Assembly: GCF_000184745.1 (NCBI RefSeq)
Contig: NC_014931.1
Span: 1,240,001 to 1,304,000, forward strand
DNA from: Variovorax paradoxus EPS
Lineage (GTDB): Bacteria; Pseudomonadota; Gammaproteobacteria; Burkholderiales; Burkholderiaceae_C
Direction: 5' to 3'
DNA length: 64,000 nucleotides
The notes below the pieces were generated by a model. That model saw only the letters and a list, made by a program, of their open reading frames with translations, was not told the origin of the DNA and did not search any database. This document shows positions 1-7,508 of this stretch, one piece after another; position 1 is the first letter of the stretch; every line of letters starts with the position of its first letter. Made by a program: the position numbers and the translations under genes.

Positions 1-2
1 TC

Positions 3-1865
3 TTCGGCCGGCAACTGCTGTGGGTCGAGTCGTTCTGGACGGTCGATGCGCCCGTCGAGGCCGACCTGCGGCTGCAGTTCCGTGCGCTGCCCGTGCGCAG
101 CAAGACCATGCCGGCGTGGGGCGACGGCATGGACCACGACCCCTGCGACTGGATGTGGCCGACCAGCCGCTGGACGCCCGGGCGCATCTACCGCGACCGC
201 TACGGCCTGCGGCCGCCGCTCACGCGCCAGATGGAAAGCGACGTGCTGCAGCTCGAAGTGCGCCTGCGCGGCGCACCCGAGCTGCCCGCGGCGCGGCGGC
301 TTCCCGTGTGGTGCGGTCTGCGCATGCCCGGCGTGCCGGCGCCGCTGCCCGAGACCCGCGCGCCGGTGCTGTCGGTCAACCTGCCGGGCGCGAGCCGCGA
401 CCCGGGGCCCGTGTGGACGGCCGATCAGCTCGCGCAGATCACCGGCGGGCAGTGGCTGGTGCCGCCGCCCGCGGGCTGGTCGGTGCAGTCGGTGGTGCGC
501 CTTCCGATGCACCTGAAGGTGCGGCCGGGGCCGGCGCTGTTCGTCGCATCGGACTACCGCACGCTGGCCGCGCACGAGAACTTCAGCCACGCGCCGGAAG
601 ACTGGGACCAGCACGACGACCTGCCGCGCCTGCACACCCAGTGCGCGGGCGCGATCGTGCAGCACGCGGTCGAAGGGCTGCCGCCGGACTTTCCGCTGCT
701 GCAGGTGCCCGACCCGATCCGTGCGCTGCTCTCGCTCGGCGCCGCCGCGCGGGCGCGCTACAAGGGGCTGGTGGTGGGCGTCACCGGCACGGTGGGCAAG
801 TCGTCCACCATCGCCATGGTGCGCGACCTGCTGCCGCCGGGCGCGCGCGTGCTCACCACGGTGGAGAACAACAACTCGCGCGTCGGTGTGCCCGGCGCCA
901 TGGCGAGCCTCGGGCCCGACGTGGACGTGTGCATCCTCGAGATGGCGCAGAGCGCGCTGTGGATGGACCGCGGACCGATCTCGCTGGAGGCGCGCCCGCA
1001 TGTGGCGATCCTCACCGAGGTCGGGCTCTCGCAGACCGCCAAGACCAACACGCTGGAGAAGACGGCCGAGTACAAGTCGCGCGCCTTCCTCGGGCTGGAG
1101 CCGGGCGGCATCGCCGTCGTGAGCGGGCACATTCCCCACCTTGCGAAGGTCGTGAAGGCCGCGATGCGCACGGCCGCGAAGGTGTGGACCGTGGGCACCG
1201 GGCCGGGCGACAACATCCGCCTGCTCGATGCGCGCCCCGAATCCTCGGGCTGCCGCGTGCGGCTCTCGTTCAAGGGGCGCATCCACGAATATCTGTTTCC
1301 GGTCGCGAGCATCGGGCTGGTGCGCAACTCGGCGCTGGCCTTCGCCGCGATCGTGGCGATGGGCTTCGATGCCGAGGAAGCCAGCGCGCGCATGCCCAAT
1401 GTGCGGCTGCCCGCCTCGGTGATGCAGGTGGAGCCGCTGCGCACCCGCAGCGGCGCGCTGGTCACGCTGGTCGACGACAGCTGGAACGCCGAGGTCATGT
1501 CGATGCGCAACGCGATGAGCTTCGTGCGCAGCTACCGCGCGCCGTCCGGCAACGCGCCGGTCGCACGCAAGGTCGGCGTGCTCGGGCGCATCGTGAACCT
1601 GGGCGAGCAGGCCGAGGCGATGCACCGCGGGCTGGCCGAGCCGCTGCTGGCCTCGGGCATCGCGCACCTGGTGACGCACGGCGACGAGATGCGCTGGCTG
1701 CGCGAAGAGGTGCCCACCAGCCTGCTCGGCCCGCATTTCGACAACGCGGCCGAGCTGACCCTGTACCTCGGCGAGTACCTGCGCGACGGCGACCTGCTGC
1801 TGGTGAAGGGCGACCGCGACCGCTCGGATTTCGGCACCATTCCCTCGCTGTTGAAGAAGCTGTGA
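3..1865 (+). CDS. MurF-like Mur ligase family protein, 5' end outside the window
   Basis: The reading frame is open from the first bases, so the gene begins upstream; about 620 codons are visible. The first ~110 residues form an extra segment (DHDPCDW, PTSRW.PG.I.RDRY) that looks like a beta-sandwich rather than a Mur domain. Then follow a MurF-like N-terminal segment (ITGGQW, VRPGPALFVAS), an ATP-binding P-loop GVTGTVGKSS at about visible residue 260, the acceptor region ENNNSRVGVP, and a MurF-like C-terminal part (DDSWNAEVMSM, VLGRIVNLGEQ). Mur ligases join an amino acid or peptide to a carboxylate using ATP. The substrate here cannot be read from sequence, and the P-loop has Ser-Ser where MurF usually has Thr-Thr. 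It overlaps the next gene by four bases, so the two are probably co-translated. A true MurF is unlikely because of the extra N-terminal part and the absence of other mur/fts genes. Confidence 0.75.
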   Translation, partial: FGRQLLWVESFWTVDAPVEADLRLQFRALPVRSKTMPAWGDGMDHDPCDWMWPTSRWTPGRIYRDRYGLRPPLTRQMESDVLQLEVRLRGAPELPAARRLPVWCGLRMPGVPAPLPETRAPVLSVNLPGASRDPGPVWTADQLAQITGGQWLVPPPAGWSVQSVVRLPMHLKVRPGPALFVASDYRTLAAHENFSHAPEDWDQHDDLPRLHTQCAGAIVQHAVEGLPPDFPLLQVPDPIRALLSLGAAARARYKGLVVGVTGTVGKSSTIAMVRDLLPPGARVLTTVENNNSRVGVPGAMASLGPDVDVCILEMAQSALWMDRGPISLEARPHVAILTEVGLSQTAKTNTLEKTAEYKSRAFLGLEPGGIAVVSGHIPHLAKVVKAAMRTAAKVWTVGTGPGDNIRLLDARPESSGCRVRLSFKGRIHEYLFPVASIGLVRNSALAFAAIVAMGFDAEEASARMPNVRLPASVMQVEPLRTRSGALVTLVDDSWNAEVMSMRNAMSFVRSYRAPSGNAPVARKVGVLGRIVNLGEQAEAMHRGLAEPLLASGIAHLVTHGDEMRWLREEVPTSLLGPHFDNAAELTLYLGEYLRDGDLLLVKGDRDRSDFGTIPSLLKKL

Positions 1866-2851
1866 CCACGCTGCCTTTCATGCCTGCCCTCTGGCGACAT
1901 CGGCGCCTCGCATTCGTGCTGATCGCGTTGATGCAGGCCGCCTGTGCGCAGCGCGCCGGTGCCGATCTGCGCGCGCCGGGCACACCGACTGCACGCGCGA
2001 CGACGGCCGTCGAAGACGAAGTGCTGCACTGGAACCAGCCGGCCGTGCGCGCGAACTGCCCCGACCGCCGCGGCTACCTCTGGGTGCAGCCGGTCGAGGG
2101 GCCGGCCTGCATCCGCTACTTCGCGAGCGACGAGATCGATGGCGCGCGCGTGGCGATCGTGCAGTTTTCCGGCGACCGCGACAGCGTGATGGACCAGCCG
2201 CCCACGCGCATTTCCGGCAACACCGAGGCGCTGCGCACGCTCGATGCGCAGCGCAGCCGCGACCGCGCGGGCGTGCCGTGGATCTTCATGGCGCGGCCCG
2301 GCACGTACGGCTCTTCGGGCGATCACCGCAGGCGCCGCGAGCCCGTGGAGTTCCACGCGCTCGATGCGGCGCTCGATGCGCTCATGCAGCGCCACCAGCT
2401 GCAGCGCATCGTGATCCTGGGCCACAGCGGCGGTGCGACTGCCGGCGCCGCGCTGCTCACCATGGGCCGCACGCGCGTGGCCTGCGCGGTGCTGACCTCG
2501 GGCGCCTACGGGCTGCTCGAACGCGCGCGCATGCTGGGCATGTCGAAGGGCGGCCGCACCGACACCACCGGCAGCACGCAGTTCTACGATCCGCTCGACC
2601 ATGTGAGCGGCATCGCGCGCGACCCGTCGCGGCGCATCGTGCTGATCGGCAACCGCGACGACAAGAACACGCCCTTCGTCCTGCAGCAGCGCTTCGGCGA
2701 TGCGGTGGCGAAAGCCGGCCACCGCATCGAGCTGAAGACGCATGCGGCGGAGCCACCCACCTACCACGACCTCACGGACCGCATCGGCTTGCAGACCGCA
2801 TCGCTGTGCGCGCGCGAGGCGTTGTTTCCACCCATACCTGGATCTGAATGA
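1862..2851 (+). CDS. Exported alpha/beta hydrolase
   Basis: The protein has 329 residues from a GTG start that overlaps the previous stop (GTGA); an ATG at 1880 would give 323. A hydrophobic segment (LAFVLIALMQAAC) is a signal peptide and could be a weak lipoprotein signal, although the residue before the Ala-Ala-Cys is an unusual Gln. The nucleophile elbow GHSGGAT near residue 190 is typical of serine hydrolases of the alpha/beta fold, and a DDKNTP segment and a late His (YHDLTD) are plausible positions for the acid and base. The substrate is unknown. Close coupling to the Mur-like ligase upstream and galM downstream suggests a small operon for cell-envelope or polysaccharide chemistry, which is inference only. 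Confidence 0.75.
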   Translation: MTTLPFMPALWRHRRLAFVLIALMQAACAQRAGADLRAPGTPTARATTAVEDEVLHWNQPAVRANCPDRRGYLWVQPVEGPACIRYFASDEIDGARVAIVQFSGDRDSVMDQPPTRISGNTEALRTLDAQRSRDRAGVPWIFMARPGTYGSSGDHRRRREPVEFHALDAALDALMQRHQLQRIVILGHSGGATAGAALLTMGRTRVACAVLTSGAYGLLERARMLGMSKGGRTDTTGSTQFYDPLDHVSGIARDPSRRIVLIGNRDDKNTPFVLQQRFGDAVAKAGHRIELKTHAAEPPTYHDLTDRIGLQTASLCAREALFPPIPGSE

Positions 2852-3921
2852 GCAGCAGCATCACCTCACGTGAATACGGCCGCATGCCCGATGGGCGCGT
2901 AGTGACCGAATACACCCTCGACAACGGCCGTGGCCTCAGCTTGAGTGCCATCAACCACGGCGGCATCGTCACCGCGCTGCGCGTGCCCGACCGAGACGGA
3001 CAGGCCGCGAATATTGTGCTGGGTCTGCCTTCGCTCGACGACTACATGAAGCCGCATCCGCACTTCGGCACCATCGTCGGCCGCTATGCGAACCGCATCG
3101 CGGCGGGGCGTTTCCCGCTCGATGGCACTGCGCACCAACTGGGCCTGAACGACGGTGTGAATTCCCTGCACGGCGGCGCGAAAGGCTTCGGCACGCGTTT
3201 CTGGCAGATCGAGCCGGTGTCCGCGGAGGACGCGCGCGGCGACATCGCCATCGAGCTGCGCTACACGAGCGCCGATGGCGAAGAGGGTTACCCTGGCGAA
3301 GTGCAGCTCACCGTGCGCTACACGCTCTCGGCGACCGAGAATACCTGGCGCATCGATTACCGCGCGACGACCGACAAGCCGACGGTGCTGAACCTGAGCC
3401 ACCACGACTACTTCAACCTCGCCGGCAGCGGCGACGTGATGGACCATGTGCTGACGCTGCCCGCGAACCGCTACTGCCCGGTGGATGCGACGCTGATCCC
3501 GCCCGGGTTGGCGGAGGTGGGCGCGACGCCCTTCGATTTCCGCACGCCGGCGCGCATCGGTGAACGCATCCGCGAAGGGCACGAGCAGTTGCTGCGCGCG
3601 CACGGCTACGACCACAACTGGGTGCTCGATGGCGACCGCGGCGGCGATGGCCTCGCATTGGCCGCACGCCTTGCGCACGAAGCCTCCGGCCGCGTGATGG
3701 AAGTGCACACCACCGAGCCTGGCGTGCAGTTCTATTCGGGCAACTTCCTCGACGGCAGCCTCATGGGTTCGCAAGGTGCGAGCCTGCGGCAGGGCGATGG
3801 CCTCTGCCTGGAGACGCAGCACTACCCGGATTCGCCGAACCAGCCGGGCTTTCCGTCGACCGTGCTGCGGCCGTGCGAGGTGTTCCGCAGCACGACGGAA
3901 CACCGGTTCAGCGTCGGTTGA
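2848..3921 (+). CDS. galM: Aldose 1-epimerase (mutarotase)
   Basis: The 357-residue protein interconverts the alpha and beta anomers of hexoses and pentoses in the cytoplasm. Family marks are NHGGIVTALRVPD near the start, YANRIAAGRF, LHGG..GFG, the catalytic-His region NLSHHDYFNL, HGYDHNWVLD, and EPGVQFYSGNFLDG followed by LETQHYPDSPNQPGFPS, which contains the catalytic Glu. Length matches the family. The ATG overlaps the preceding stop as ATGA. It lies convergent to the lactonase gene, separated by a repeat block. Supplying the cyclic anomer fits the adjoining aldose-oxidation genes, but its transcript belongs to the upstream Mur ligase/hydrolase unit. Confidence 0.95.
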   Translation: MSSSITSREYGRMPDGRVVTEYTLDNGRGLSLSAINHGGIVTALRVPDRDGQAANIVLGLPSLDDYMKPHPHFGTIVGRYANRIAAGRFPLDGTAHQLGLNDGVNSLHGGAKGFGTRFWQIEPVSAEDARGDIAIELRYTSADGEEGYPGEVQLTVRYTLSATENTWRIDYRATTDKPTVLNLSHHDYFNLAGSGDVMDHVLTLPANRYCPVDATLIPPGLAEVGATPFDFRTPARIGERIREGHEQLLRAHGYDHNWVLDGDRGGDGLALAARLAHEASGRVMEVHTTEPGVQFYSGNFLDGSLMGSQGASLRQGDGLCLETQHYPDSPNQPGFPSTVLRPCEVFRSTTEHRFSVG

Positions 3922-3935
3922 AGATAAATAACCTC

Positions 3936-4263
3936 AGGCTGAGTCAACGGCCGGTTTGGGCTGAGTCAACGGCCGGTTTGGGCTGAGTCATCGGCCGTTC
4001 GGGCTGAGTCAACGGCCGTTCGGGCTGAGTAAAAGTCCGTTCACGCTGAGCTTGTCGAAGCGCTGCGCGAGGCTTCGACAAGCTCAGCCCGAACGGGTTG
4101 GAGCTCAGCCCGAACGGGTTGGGGCTCAGCCCGAACGGTTGGGGCTCAGCCCGAACGGTTGGGGCTCAGCCCGAACGGGTTGGAGCTCAGCCCGAACGGG
4201 TTGGGGCTCAGCCCGAACGGGTTGGGGCTCAGCCCGAACGGTTGGGGCTCGGTTCAGACGGTT
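3936..4263. repeat. Intergenic palindrome plus tandem repeats, site A
   Basis: This 330-base space between convergent galM and the lactonase gene holds only repeats. It begins with about four copies of a 22-23-base GGCTGAGTCAACGGCCG unit. Next is an inverted repeat with 25-base arms at 4037-4061 and 4072-4096, built on GGGCTGAGCTTGTCGAAGC. About seven tandem copies of a 20-22-base unit (GGTTGGGGCTCAGCCCGAAC) follow, each being the outer end of one arm. Any reading frame through it (LSPNGWG-type peptides) is an artefact of the repeats. Related blocks lie at 6105-6385 and 37366-37650. Confidence 0.9.
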
Positions 4264-4270
4264 GCCGGGT

Positions 4271-5191
4271 TCAGCCCGCGAACAAGGCCGCCGGCACGCC
4301 GGGGCTGCCGATGTGCACGGCGAACAGCCCACCGGCCAGCGGCTCGCTCTTCAACTGCTCTTCGGTGCGGCCGTTGCGGGCCGTCGTGATGTAGAGCGTC
4401 TGCATGTCGGCGCCGCCGAAGGCGCAGTCTGTGACGTTGCTCGCGGGCAGCACGATGCGCGCAAGCTCCGCCGCGGTCACCGGGTCGTGGCAGGTGACGC
4501 ACGCGCCATCCCAGTGCGCGATCCACAGGCGCCCGGCGGCGTCGGTGGTCATGCCGTCGGGCAGGCCGTCCGGCTTGGGGAAGCGGTGCCACACGCGGCG
4601 GTTCGACACGGTGCCGGCTTCCATGTCGAAGTCGTAGGCGTACAGGTTGTTGAGCACCGTGTTGTTGAAGTACATGGTGCGCCCGTCGGCGGACCACGTC
4701 GGGCCGTTGGTCACCTCGAAGCCGTCGTCGTGCTTCGTGCAGCGACCGTCGGCGTCGTAGCGGTAGAGCGCGCCGGTGGGCGCCTTGCAGTCGAAGTCCA
4801 TGCTGCCGCCCCAGAAGCGGCCGCGGCTGTCGCACTTGCCGTCGTTGAAGCGGTTGTTGGGGCGCTCGGGTTCGGGCTGGTGCAGGTAGCGCGGCTTGGC
4901 GCCGGCACCCGGCAACTGAGTGGTATCGAAGAGCGCGAAGCCGCGGCGCAGCGTGAGGATGAGCCCCGGCGCCTCCGCGCGTTCCGAGATCGCGGTGATC
5001 TCTTCATCGAACTGCCAGGCCCGGCGCGCCCCGTCGGATGGGCGAAACCAGAACAGGCGCGGCGTGAGGATGTCGATCCAGTAGAGCGCCTGCTCGCGCT
5101 CCGACCAGAGGGTGCCTTCGCCCAGGTTCGCCTCGGCGGCCCAGATGCATTCGGGGGAGCCCTCGATCGAGGGTGCGGTGTAGTTCGTCAT
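4271..5191 (-). CDS. SMP-30/gluconolactonase family sugar lactonase
   Basis: The protein (306 residues from 5191) is a six-bladed beta-propeller lactonase that opens sugar-acid lactones. Recognisable parts are LGEGTLWSE with the metal-binding Glu near the N-terminus, LYWIDI, NRFNDGKCDSRGRFWGGSMD in the middle (metal-binding Asn and Asp region), ADGRTMYFNNT, and PDGMTTDAAGRLWIAHWDG. An in-frame ATG at 5206 exists, but the ATG at 5191 has AAGGA at the right distance and is preferred. It is divergent from the SDR dehydrogenase, so the pair would supply steps one and two of aldose oxidation (aldose to lactone to aldonate). Whether the substrate is arabinono-, galactono- or xylonolactone cannot be decided from sequence. 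Confidence 0.9.
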   Translation of the reverse strand: MTNYTAPSIEGSPECIWAAEANLGEGTLWSEREQALYWIDILTPRLFWFRPSDGARRAWQFDEEITAISERAEAPGLILTLRRGFALFDTTQLPGAGAKPRYLHQPEPERPNNRFNDGKCDSRGRFWGGSMDFDCKAPTGALYRYDADGRCTKHDDGFEVTNGPTWSADGRTMYFNNTVLNNLYAYDFDMEAGTVSNRRVWHRFPKPDGLPDGMTTDAAGRLWIAHWDGACVTCHDPVTAAELARIVLPASNVTDCAFGGADMQTLYITTARNGRTEEQLKSEPLAGGLFAVHIGSPGVPAALFAG

Positions 5192-5240
5192 TGTTTTCCT
5201 TGTCATGTCTCCTTGACGCGGCGGATCGTATCAAGGCATA

Positions 5241-5290
5241 TTGATAATTGAAATCAAACAATATGGAATAGATTGATATGCGTTTTGCAA
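5241..5290. promoter_or_regulatory. Probable LysR-type operator in the lactonase/SDR divergent region
   Basis: This AT-rich stretch in a GC-rich region contains TTGATAATTGAAATCAA at 5241-5257, an inverted repeat of TTGAT/ATCAA of the form bound by LysR-type regulators. Beside it is GATTGATATGCGTTTTGC at 5271-5288. Almost the same second motif (GATCGATATGCATTTTGT) occurs at 7408-7425 beside the regulator gene, which suggests that one protein, probably the GbpR-like regulator, acts on both promoters. Confidence 0.5.
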
Positions 5291-5321
5291 TGTCAGTTTT
5301 CCATCTCACTGGAGACCCTTC

Positions 5322-6095
5322 TTGAATTCACCCCAACTCTCGATCCATCCGAGCCTGAAAGACCGCACTGTGTTCGTCACCGGCGGCGGCAGCGGCATCG
5401 GCGCGGCCATCGTCGCCGCCTTTGCGGCGCAAGGTGCGCGGGTGGCCTTCATCGACATCGCCGAGAGCGCCAGTGCCGCGCTCGCGCAGCAGATCGTCGA
5501 GGCCGGCCATGCCGCGCCGTGGTGGCGCGCCTGCGACGTGCGCGACATCGGCGCAATGCAAGGCGCCATCGCCGATGCGGCCGCCGCGCTCGGCGACTTC
5601 GCGGTGCTGGTCAACAACGTGGCGAGCGATGACCGCCACACGCTCGAATCGGTCACGCCCGACTACTACGACAACCGCATGGCGATCAACGAGCGGCCTG
5701 CGCTGTTCGCGATCCAGTCGGTGGTGCCGGGCATGAAGCGGCTGGGCTTCGGCTCGGTGGTGAACCTCGGCTCGACCGGCTGGCAGAGCAAGGGCTCGGG
5801 CTATCCCTGCTATGCCATTGCGAAGTCGTCGGTGAACGGGCTCACGCGGGGGCTTGCGGTCGATCTGGGCAAGGACCGAATCCGCATCAACACGGTGTCG
5901 CCCGGCTGGGTGATGACCGAGCGGCAGGTGAAGCTGTGGCTCGACGACGAAGGTGAGAAGGCCCTCAAACGCAACCAGTGCCTGCCCGACAAACTGATGC
6001 CCGAGGACATCGCGCGCATGGTGCTGTTCCTCGCATCGGACGACGCGAAGATGTGCACGGCGCAGGAGTTCACGGTGGACGCCGGTTGGACCTGA
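5322..6095 (+). CDS. SDR family oxidoreductase, probable aldose 1-dehydrogenase
   Basis: The 257-residue protein is a classical short-chain dehydrogenase: cofactor-binding TGGGSGIG at residues 20-27, an acidic residue after beta-2 (AFIDI) favouring NAD, NNVAS at 98-102 in place of NNAG, catalytic Ser near 151 (NLGSTGW), and Tyr164/Lys168 (YAIAK). I read the start as TTG, with GGAG about 8 bases upstream; no ATG lies near the N-terminus of the frame. It is divergent from the lactonase and within the sugar-oxidation island, so oxidation of an aldose to its lactone is the likely role. SDR-type sugar dehydrogenases for L-arabinose, D-xylose and L-fucose are known. The exact sugar is open. Confidence 0.85.
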   Translation: MNSPQLSIHPSLKDRTVFVTGGGSGIGAAIVAAFAAQGARVAFIDIAESASAALAQQIVEAGHAAPWWRACDVRDIGAMQGAIADAAAALGDFAVLVNNVASDDRHTLESVTPDYYDNRMAINERPALFAIQSVVPGMKRLGFGSVVNLGSTGWQSKGSGYPCYAIAKSSVNGLTRGLAVDLGKDRIRINTVSPGWVMTERQVKLWLDDEGEKALKRNQCLPDKLMPEDIARMVLFLASDDAKMCTAQEFTVDAGWT

Positions 6096-6104
6096 ACGCC
6101 CGCT

Positions 6105-6385
6105 CGCGTTCATCAATCCGTTCGCACTCATCAATCGTTCGCGACCCGTCAATCCGTTCGCGACCGTCAATCCATTCGCGACCGTCAATCCGTTCGGGCT
6201 GAGCTTGTCGAAGCCTCGCGCGGCGCTTCGACAAGCTCAGCGTGAACGGATGGCGGCGCTTCGACAAGTTCAGCGTGAACGGGTGGCAGTGCTTCGACAA
6301 GCTCAGCGTGAACGGGTGGCAGTGCTTCGACAAGCTCAGCGTGAACGGGTGCCAATGCTTCGACAGGCTCAGCGTGAACGGATGT
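6105..6385. repeat. Intergenic palindrome plus tandem repeats, site B
   Basis: The space of about 310 bases between the convergent SDR and LysR genes holds repeats only. At 6105-6189 are about five copies of an 18-base GTTCGCGACCGTCAATCC-like unit. Next is an inverted repeat (arms 6190-6214 and 6225-6249) built on GGGCTGAGCTTGTCGAAGC. Then follow about four direct copies of a ~33-base unit ending CTTCGACAAGCTCAGCGTGA. It is the same family as at 3936-4263 and 37366-37650, but the tandem unit is different, so the array expanded locally. No gene is supported here. Confidence 0.9.
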
Positions 6386-6403
6386 GTGGTGTTCGGCCTG
6401 GCT

Positions 6404-7363
6404 TCAGTCCATCTCCAGCTTGCGTCCGTAGACGCTCATGCTGGCGGTCTTGAGCGCTTTCATCATCACCCGCGCCGCGGGCGACAGCAGCCGGTCGGTG
6501 CGCGTGATGATGCCGAACTGGTCCATGTGGCAGGGCATGTCCAGCGGCAGCAGCGACACGATGCCGTGCGCCGCGTAGTAGCGCGCCACGTCGGTCGCCA
6601 GCACCGCCAGCATGTCGCTCTGCTGCAGCATGCGGGTGATGAAGAGCAGCGCCGAACTCTCGATGGTGTTGGTCGGCGGGGCGAGCCCTTCCTCCTGGAA
6701 CATCAGCTCGAAGCGGTGGCGCAGCACGCTGCCCGCGGGCGGCACGATCCAGCCGGCGCCGACCACGTCGCGCAGCGTGAGCCCGCTCTCGCCGAGCAGC
6801 GGGTGGCCCGGCCGCACCAGCGCGCACACCGGCTCCTCGCTCAGCGCCTCGTAGCGCAGTTGCGACTTGTCGTGCTCGGCGAAGAGCCGGGCCACGAGCA
6901 TGTCGAGCTTGCCCTGCTCGAGCCGCTCGATCAGCACCGGGCTGGTTTCGATTTCGAGTGACACGCGCAGGTCGGGCTGCTCGCGCTTGACCATCGCGAC
7001 GGCAGGCGGCAGCAGCGCCAGCCCCGGCGAGGTGATCGCGCCCACGCTCACCTGCCCGAAGCGGCCGGCCTTGAGCGCGGTGAGTTCGTCGTGCGCCTGG
7101 TTCAGGCTCGCGAGCGCGACGCGGGCGTGGCGGATCATGGTTTCGCCGTACCAGGTGGGCCGCATGCCGCGCGGCAGGCGATCGAACAGCGGCACCTCCA
7201 GCACGTCTTCCAGGTCTTTCAGCAATTTCGATGCGGCCGGCTGCGTCATGTTGAGCACCTGCGCCGCGCGGTGGATGTTGCCTTCCTCGGCCAGCGCGAC
7301 CAGCAGCAGGAGCTGCCGTGTCTTGAGCCGCGCGCGAATAAACCAGTGGTTGTAGTTGGTCAT
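6404..7363 (-). CDS. LysR family regulator, GbpR-like
   Basis: The 319-residue protein has an N-terminal winged helix-turn-helix (about 15-75: LKTRQLLLLVALAEEGN, RAAQVLNMTQPAASKLLKDLE) and a LysR effector-binding domain from about 95 to 300. Its sequence style (LFDRLPRGMRPTWYGE) resembles the GbpR/CbI group known to control chvE-type sugar-binding protein genes in Agrobacterium and Azospirillum. It is transcribed away from the semialdehyde dehydrogenase and the long sugar-uptake operon, and is likely to regulate them, probably in response to an aldose or pathway intermediate. Two operator-like motifs lie between the two starts. Confidence 0.88.
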   Translation of the reverse strand: MTNYNHWFIRARLKTRQLLLLVALAEEGNIHRAAQVLNMTQPAASKLLKDLEDVLEVPLFDRLPRGMRPTWYGETMIRHARVALASLNQAHDELTALKAGRFGQVSVGAITSPGLALLPPAVAMVKREQPDLRVSLEIETSPVLIERLEQGKLDMLVARLFAEHDKSQLRYEALSEEPVCALVRPGHPLLGESGLTLRDVVGAGWIVPPAGSVLRHRFELMFQEEGLAPPTNTIESSALLFITRMLQQSDMLAVLATDVARYYAAHGIVSLLPLDMPCHMDQFGIITRTDRLLSPAARVMMKALKTASMSVYGRKLEMD

Positions 7364-7407
7364 GACTTCGTGGAACTAAGGGCTTATCGGGTTTTCCAGA
7401 ATCCGGC

Positions 7408-7451
7408 GATCGATATGCATTTTGTCGAAAAAACGATTGGATCGATATCAA
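7408..7451. promoter_or_regulatory. Probable LysR-type operators in front of the sugar operon
   Basis: The 145-base space between the LysR regulator and the semialdehyde dehydrogenase contains GATCGATATGCATTTTGT (7408-7425), nearly identical to the motif at 5271-5288, and TTGGATCGATATCAA (7437-7451), an inverted repeat with TTG/CAA ends like the LysR-box at 5241-5257. The region also has A/T runs suited to promoters. Autoregulation plus activation of the rightward operon is the expected logic. Confidence 0.5.
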
Positions 7452-7508
7452 TTCTGTTCCTAGACTCACGCCAGTTCAAACAAAGAGACAAGAAAGATCG
7501 GCGCCCTC

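Noticed and set aside
20..1861. Long open frame in frame 2 over the Mur ligase
   Set aside because: It is a GC-rich shadow of the ligase; only its last part (from 1862) is a real gene.
3936..4263. Possible CRISPR array or origin iterons
   Set aside because: Units abut directly without unique spacers, and no replication gene is nearby; they derive from arm ends of the palindrome family.
4052..4394. Proline/arginine-rich reading frames with repeated LSPNGWG or AQPERVG peptides
   Set aside because: They are translations of the site A tandem repeats, open on both strands because the unit lacks stops; no start site or conservation supports them.
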